From the NCBI GenBank assembly GCA_945957605.1, contig CAMFLR010000023.1, forward strand, positions 42,885 through 106,884: 64,000 nt of DNA, written 5' to 3'. The stretch comes from an uncultured Isosphaeraceae bacterium (GTDB lineage: Bacteria; Planctomycetota; Planctomycetia; Isosphaerales; Isosphaeraceae). Of this stretch, positions 60,047 through 64,000 are shown one piece after another (the stretch's first letter is position 1; every line of letters starts with the position of its first letter). The position numbers and the translations under genes were made by a program. Below the pieces are notes generated by a model. That model worked only from the letters and a program-made list of their open reading frames with translations, was not told the DNA's origin and ran no database searches.

Positions 60047-60493
60047 TTACTTCGCTGGCTTCGTTGCGTCTTTCTTTACGCGAGTGAAAACCAGCTTACG
60101 ATTTCCGGCGGGCACTTCGTCGACACTTTTGGGCCTCTCGCCGCCAGGGCCGCTTGCGCAGATCGTGAGCGTGTCGTCCTTCAACTCGTAGATCGCCTTG
60201 AGGTCGGGGCGGTTCGAGCCGTCGGGCGTCTTGCCGTTGACGAAGTCCCAGGTTTTGGGTTGGGCCTTTTCGTCGATCTTGAACTGTCCTTTCACCACCG
60301 ACGGAGTCTCGGGATTGTTCGCGGGCGTCGAGGTGACAATGGCATTTTCACCCTCGATTTCGAGCTTGAGATCGGCGACATCGGTGATCTTGCAGGTCCA
60401 GGTCCCCTGCACTTTCAGCCGGTCGCCGGTGAGTGCCTTGTCGTCGGGCGCGACGGCCAGAATCGTGAGAAGCACGGCGGTGGTGATGGTCAT
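60047..60493 (-). CDS. Exported TIGR03067-type protein, single domain
   Basis: A 148-residue protein with a short signal sequence (MTITTAVLLTILAVAP) and one TIGR03067-like domain: LKVQGTWTCKITDV, VVKGQFKIDEKAQPKTWDFV, AIYELKDDTLTICASGPGGERP and the ending LVFTRVKKD. This planctomycete-rich family is lipocalin-like in pattern and of unknown function; it is exported. The two-domain relative lies 36 bp upstream on the same strand, so they form an operon, closed by the hairpin at 59992-60017. Confidence 0.85.
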   Translation of the reverse strand: MTITTAVLLTILAVAPDDKALTGDRLKVQGTWTCKITDVADLKLEIEGENAIVTSTPANNPETPSVVKGQFKIDEKAQPKTWDFVNGKTPDGSNRPDLKAIYELKDDTLTICASGPGGERPKSVDEVPAGNRKLVFTRVKKDATKPAK

Positions 60494-60529
60494 GACGGCG
60501 ATCCTTCAGAGTGATTGGACGCGGCTCGA

Positions 60530-61354
60530 TTACTTCTTTTCGCGAGTGAAGGTGAGAAGGCGGATTCCGTCCCCTTCTCCTTTGAATTCGCTCGCACGCG
60601 GATTGCCGGGGCCACCGAGCGCGATTGTGAGCGAGTCGTCTTCGAGCTTGTAGATGCCGAGATTGTCACCCAGGTCTTCGCCGTTCGGGCGCTTGAATTT
60701 GACGAAGTCGATGGTCTTCGGCGAGACGGCTGGATTGATGACGATTTCGCCCTTCAGCTCGATTTCCTCGCCCTGGTCGTTGGTCATCTTGCCCGTGACC
60801 TTGGTGCCGTCGAAGTTGACGGTGACCGCACGATCCTTGTTTTCGCCGAGCATCGCCTTCCAGTTGCCCTTGAACTTGGCGAGTTCGTCCTTCACGGCCT
60901 TGTCTTCGGTCGCCGGTTTTTCTTCGCCCTTGCGGGTGAAAACGGAGAGAACGGGCGGGCCGTCGGTGCCGGCTTTGAATTCGGTGGGACGATCGTCGCC
61001 GGGGTGGCCGGAGCAGAGCGTCAGCTTATCGCCTTCGAGCTTGTACAGCCCCTGGATGTCCTTGACGTCGTCGCCGCCAGGTTCCTTGATGCTGACGATG
61101 TCGAGCGTTTTGGGGTCGGTCTTTTCGTCGAGCTTCACTTCACCGGCGATTTCAAACGGCTCACCCTGGAACGTGCCCTTGATGCTCACCTTTTGATCGG
61201 CGAAGACGAGCGTGATGGGGAAGTTTTTGGTCGGGCCGACTTTCGTGATCCATTCACCTTGAAGCTTTGCGAGGTCGCCCGCGGGGGCTTTTTCCTTGCT
61301 TTCGGGGGCAGCAGCGACGAGTGTCGCCACGAGCAGCGTTTTGAGCATCAGCAC
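60530..61354 (-). CDS. Exported protein with two TIGR03067-type domains
   Basis: A 274-residue protein. After a signal peptide (MLKTLLVATLVAAA) two tandem TIGR03067-like domains appear: LAKLQGEWITKV to SVFTRKGEE, and LAKFKGNWKAMLG to LLTFTREKK. Each shows the IYKLE/LYKLE-D-LT and PGDDRP or GPGNPR hallmarks. The start is GTG at 61354, seven bases after AGGAGA; an ATG two codons later is the alternative. First gene of a two-gene operon with the single-domain relative. It probably arose by domain duplication. Function unknown. Confidence 0.87.
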   Translation of the reverse strand: MLMLKTLLVATLVAAAPESKEKAPAGDLAKLQGEWITKVGPTKNFPITLVFADQKVSIKGTFQGEPFEIAGEVKLDEKTDPKTLDIVSIKEPGGDDVKDIQGLYKLEGDKLTLCSGHPGDDRPTEFKAGTDGPPVLSVFTRKGEEKPATEDKAVKDELAKFKGNWKAMLGENKDRAVTVNFDGTKVTGKMTNDQGEEIELKGEIVINPAVSPKTIDFVKFKRPNGEDLGDNLGIYKLEDDSLTIALGGPGNPRASEFKGEGDGIRLLTFTREKK

Positions 61355-61732
61355 GGTCGGTTCTCCTGGCGCGAGGTGCGCATCAAGGCATCCAGCAACG
61401 TGAATCCACGCACGAATGTCAGAGAATTGTGAGACGCCCCATCTCAGAATAACAGTCGGGGCGTGTCAACAACGATTGCGGGTTGAGTCGGCTAATTTCT
61501 TAAAAGGCGTGGCGCGAATGAAGGCTGCAAGACGCAGTATTTTGGTGTGAAGCGCCTGCGTGCGACCATCGCCATAGCTGCGCGATGTTCCGCCCGGTTT
61601 ATTCGGGCGTCATGAATGATTAGGCGAAACATCGGCTGACGTGTGCCGTAAGAGACGAGACTCGACTTCCTCCGCACGAGGGGCGAGTGATCGCTGTGTC
61701 GCTTTGGAACCTTAACTCCGGGAGAGCTTGAA
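61355..61732. other. Divergent intergenic region
   Basis: About 380 bp between the TIGR03067 operon and the DUF2278 gene, containing both promoters. No convincing promoter pair, dyad or small gene was found; a minus frame at 61492-61677 has no ribosome-binding site. Confidence 0.35.
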
Positions 61733-62338
61733 ATGTCGTCGCATCATCATCACGCGAACAAGTTGCCGCAGCCGACTCACAAGCACGGTCCGAGCCACAA
61801 GAACGACCAGGCGGGCGATAAGTTTATTGCTGTTGTTGGGAAGGTAAACGGCCCGCTCAACGATGCCGACGATAACCACGTTGAGATCAAGCTGCATGTG
61901 GGCTCGGGTACCGGCGCGGGGGATTATCGCGTCGAGTTCAACGTCGAGTCGACCTCGGTGCCCAAGGATGCGGAATATTATGTGCTCGACCAGCCGGTGA
62001 ATAGCACCGACTTGCCGCCGGAAGGTGTGACGAACGACGCGTCGGTCGATTACAAGGCGATGGGTTTGCAGCAATCGAACTTCAAGACGATTGGTAACGG
62101 TAATTTGCGAACGGTAGTGCACAGCTCGATTGATAAGTCGTTTCTCGTCACGGCTTACGGATTTACGTTTCCGGGTAACGGCGTGCACATGATTCACTTC
62201 AATAACGGCGAGAAGGCGGGAAGCACGCACGCGAATCACCCCGGGAAAGATGGTGCGTTGGTGATTTATTACAAGGACATTAACGGCAACATCATCCGTC
62301 GCTGGATCTTCCTGAAGTTCCAGAGCCAGACGCTTTGA
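61733..62338 (+). CDS. DUF2278-family protein
   Basis: A 201-residue protein. The first 22 residues are His-rich (SSHHHHANKLPQPTHKHG), followed by the DUF2278 pattern: KFIAVVGKVNGPLNDADDNHVEIKLHV, YRVEFNVES, VDYKAMGLQQSNF, VHMIHFNNGE and ALVIYYKDI near the end. DUF2278 proteins are of unknown function; some link to cell-surface or peptidase contexts. No signal peptide is seen. GGGAGAGC precedes the ATG. The natural His cluster could bind metal. It is followed by a GC-rich hairpin and stands as its own unit. Confidence 0.88.
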   Translation: MSSHHHHANKLPQPTHKHGPSHKNDQAGDKFIAVVGKVNGPLNDADDNHVEIKLHVGSGTGAGDYRVEFNVESTSVPKDAEYYVLDQPVNSTDLPPEGVTNDASVDYKAMGLQQSNFKTIGNGNLRTVVHSSIDKSFLVTAYGFTFPGNGVHMIHFNNGEKAGSTHANHPGKDGALVIYYKDINGNIIRRWIFLKFQSQTL

Positions 62339-62363
62339 TTCGAGGCCGGTTGATTTCGCGTCT

Positions 62364-62388
62364 CGCCGCGCCTCAGAAATGCGCGGCG
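62364..62388 (+). terminator. Hairpin downstream of DUF2278 gene
   Basis: CGCCGCGC (62364-62371) and GCGCGGCG (62381-62388) form an 8-bp stem around a 9-base loop. The following GGGATTTC is a poor U-tract, so termination strength is uncertain. Confidence 0.45.
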
Positions 62389-62558
62389 GGATTTCGGCGA
62401 TGAATGCGCGGAGTCGACCCTTGCGAGTGGGCGGATGCGGGCTATAGTGGCCGTTTTCTCTCGCCTTTCTTTGTGGTAGGGGTTACGCGCGTGGGACAAC
62501 GCGAGGCATAGGATTGGGGCGCTGCCATAAGAGGGCTGAGCAATAAAGTTTGCGCTCT

Positions 62559-62604
62559 CCTCTTGTCGCTCCGCGACCGGGACAACAAGTCGTCCCGGCC
62601 ACCC
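62559..62604 (-). repeat. REP-like palindromic unit, copy C (inverted)
   Basis: Starting CCTCTTGTCGCTCCGCGACC and ending CGTCCCGGCCACCC, it is the near-perfect reverse complement of copy A at 59816-59862, differing at a few positions, mainly in the inner loop. Confidence 0.75.
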
Positions 62605-62694
62605 GGTTCATCCTTGTGTTCAACACCAAGTGCGTAATTCCTGTGTGGCGAGAGAGGTCGGTGCGACGCATTTTCGACGCAGGGAGACGACGCG

Positions 62695-63849
62695 ATGAGT
62701 CAGCGCAAGCTGAAAGTGGGTATGGTGGGCGGTGGTGGACCGTCCAATTTCTTCGGTGCGCCGCATCGCCGCGCGATCTTGATGGACAACTCGGCTGAAT
62801 TGACCGCCGGTGCGCTTCGCAGCAAGCCCGATGAGTCGATCGCGTCGGCGAAGGAATTGTTCTTCACCCGCGGCTATGGCGACTGGCAGTCGATGATCGC
62901 CGCCGAAGCTAAGCTGCCGGTGGGCGAGCGGATCGATTACGTCACGATCGTTACGCCGAACGACGCCCACTACGGTCCGGCCGAAGCCGCTGCCGCCGCG
63001 GGAATTGGCGTGCTGTGCGAGAAGCCGCTGACGACGACGCTTGAAGAAGCCAAGCAGTTGCAGAAGACGGTGCAGTCGCACAAGACGCCGTTCGTCGTCG
63101 CGTACACGTACACCGGCTTCCCGATGGTGATGTTCGCCAAGACGCTCGTGAAGGACGGGGCGATTGGCGAGGTGCGCAAGGTTGAGGCGTGGTATCCGCA
63201 GGGTTGGCTGGCGACGAAGCTCGAAGAGTCGGGCCAGAAGCAGGCTGCGTGGCGGGTTGATCCGTCGAAGGCGGGTGCATCGGGTTGCGGTGGCGATATC
63301 GGCACGCACGCCTATGAGTTCGTGCGGTTCGTCGCGGGCCTTAGTGCCACGAAGATCTCGGCCCGGTTGAAGGCGTTTATCGCGGGCCGGGCGCTCGACG
63401 ATGATTTCACGGTTCTCGCCGAGCTGGAAAACGGCGGAATCGCGACCATTGCGGCCTCGCAGATCACCATTGGTGCCCAGAACGACAATGGATTCCGGAT
63501 CTCGGGCAGCAAGGGAACGCTGGAATGGTCGATCACCGACCATAACAACCTCAAGTTCCTTGAGGGGGGCCAGCCGGTCAAGGTTTATCGCCTGGGGGCT
63601 GAATACGGCTATTTCCCCGAGATCATCAAGCCTTACATCCGCGTGCCGTCGGGGCACCCTGAAGGGTTCCACGAAGCGCTCGCGAATTTGCACATGACGC
63701 TTCAGTTGCAGATTCGCGCCAAGCTGGGCGAAAAGGTGCCGGCCGCGTTCCCGCACCCGGGGATCGAAGATGGCGTCGCCGGAATGGCGTTCGTTGAAGC
63801 GGCGGTTGCAAGCTCGAAGGCGGAAGGCGCCTGGACGAAGGTTGGCTGA
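62695..63849 (+). CDS. Gfo/Idh/MocA-family NAD(P)-dependent oxidoreductase
   Basis: A 384-residue oxidoreductase. The N-terminal Rossmann domain opens KLKVGMVGGGGPSNFFGAPHRRAI; VTIVTPNDAHYGPAEAA and VLCEKPLTTT, with the catalytic-type Lys of EKP, follow. The C-terminal alpha/beta domain contains GGDIGTHAYEFVRFVAG and the DDFTVLAELENGG strand. Such enzymes oxidise or reduce sugars and inositols; the substrate is unknown. GGGAGACGACGCG gives a good ribosome-binding site. It stands alone here; the region to the window end holds only a weak hairpin (63888-63901). Confidence 0.92.
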   Translation: MSQRKLKVGMVGGGGPSNFFGAPHRRAILMDNSAELTAGALRSKPDESIASAKELFFTRGYGDWQSMIAAEAKLPVGERIDYVTIVTPNDAHYGPAEAAAAAGIGVLCEKPLTTTLEEAKQLQKTVQSHKTPFVVAYTYTGFPMVMFAKTLVKDGAIGEVRKVEAWYPQGWLATKLEESGQKQAAWRVDPSKAGASGCGGDIGTHAYEFVRFVAGLSATKISARLKAFIAGRALDDDFTVLAELENGGIATIAASQITIGAQNDNGFRISGSKGTLEWSITDHNNLKFLEGGQPVKVYRLGAEYGYFPEIIKPYIRVPSGHPEGFHEALANLHMTLQLQIRAKLGEKVPAAFPHPGIEDGVAGMAFVEAAVASSKAEGAWTKVG

Positions 63850-64000
63850 TCTCAGCGTTATTTGCTGTAAGGCTCTTAACGAATTCCAGGGTGATGACCC
63901 TAGCCCGCGTTGAGTCAGGCTTTTCTGGGTGCCACTGGTTGTACGCACAATAGTGTCCGGGATTCGTCTTCATCAAATCTTCGCTTGCGCTTTTTGAGAG

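Larger units (their letters stand above)
62339..62694. other. Intergenic region with hairpin and REP-like unit
   Basis: It holds a terminator-like hairpin at 62364-62388 and REP-like copy C at 62559-62604. The remaining sequence shows no coding evidence. The Gfo/Idh/MocA promoter should lie in its right half. Confidence 0.5.

Noticed and set aside
62620..63948. Minus-strand frame of 442 codons
   Set aside because: It is antisense to the Gfo/Idh/MocA gene and has low-complexity Arg/Leu-rich content typical of high-GC shadows.
1..64000. CRISPR arrays, tRNA, rRNA, integrases, transposases
   Set aside because: No regularly spaced repeats of CRISPR type, no tRNA-like cloverleaf and no recombinase family was recognised on either strand.

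Overview
The window looks like a stretch of planctomycete chromosome of moderately high GC. This rests on lineage-typical families: three tandem or single DUF1559 pseudopilin-like proteins plus one fused version, a formylglycine-type sulfatase next to DUF1559 with a divergent XylR-like regulator, LEPR-XLL-type N-termini on surface proteins, TIGR03067-type proteins, an ECF sigma factor fused to a membrane-fusion protein, and Tat-exported aldo/keto reductases. The genus cannot be assigned by eye. No rRNA, tRNA, CRISPR array, transposase or prophage was recognised.

Layout. 1-600: start of a secreted LEPR-XLL protein cut by the window edge. 1.1-10.3 kb: signalling block with a membrane TIR protein, a GGDEF/EAL protein, two response regulators and a multi-PAS histidine kinase. 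10.9-17.9 kb: Imm31-like orphan immunity protein, Dph6-like PP-loop protein behind a dyad-covered promoter, two cysteine-rich exported proteins, a fluoride riboswitch with its CLC-F fluoride exporter, and a Kup potassium transporter. 18-30.6 kb: large carboxypeptidase-regulatory/TlpA protein, two Tat-exported aldo/keto reductases around a zinc ribbon-DUF1559-vWA fusion, then sulfatase, DUF1559 and XylR. 31-40.5 kb: YCII/ECF42 pair, small proteins, ECF-HlyD fusion, a solitary PD-(D/E)XK nuclease candidate and a UvrA-like ABC ATPase. 40.6-51.1 kb: a six-gene minus-strand operon, RND pump, lipoprotein adaptor, outer-membrane factor, LEPR-XLL protein, second outer-membrane factor, PDZ protein, closed by a strong terminator. 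52-55.3 kb: KorAB 2-oxoacid:ferredoxin oxidoreductase. 55.4-57.2 kb: Cys/Met-rich protein, small conserved protein, Rrf2 regulator and YezD/DUF2292, with a shared operator-like motif on both sides of rrf2. 57.2-64 kb: two DUF1559 genes with matching leaders, a composite palindromic repeat, TIGR03067 proteins, DUF2278 and a Gfo/Idh/MocA oxidoreductase.

The best candidates for something undescribed are the Rrf2/YezD/Cys-Met-rich locus with its shared TGATAAA-N3-GATCA dyads, the cysteine-rich secreted pair beside the fluoride locus, the zinc ribbon-DUF1559-vWA fusion, and the RND operon whose pump carries a histidine-rich cytoplasmic tail. Function assignments are by family recognition from the sequence; no searches were run.
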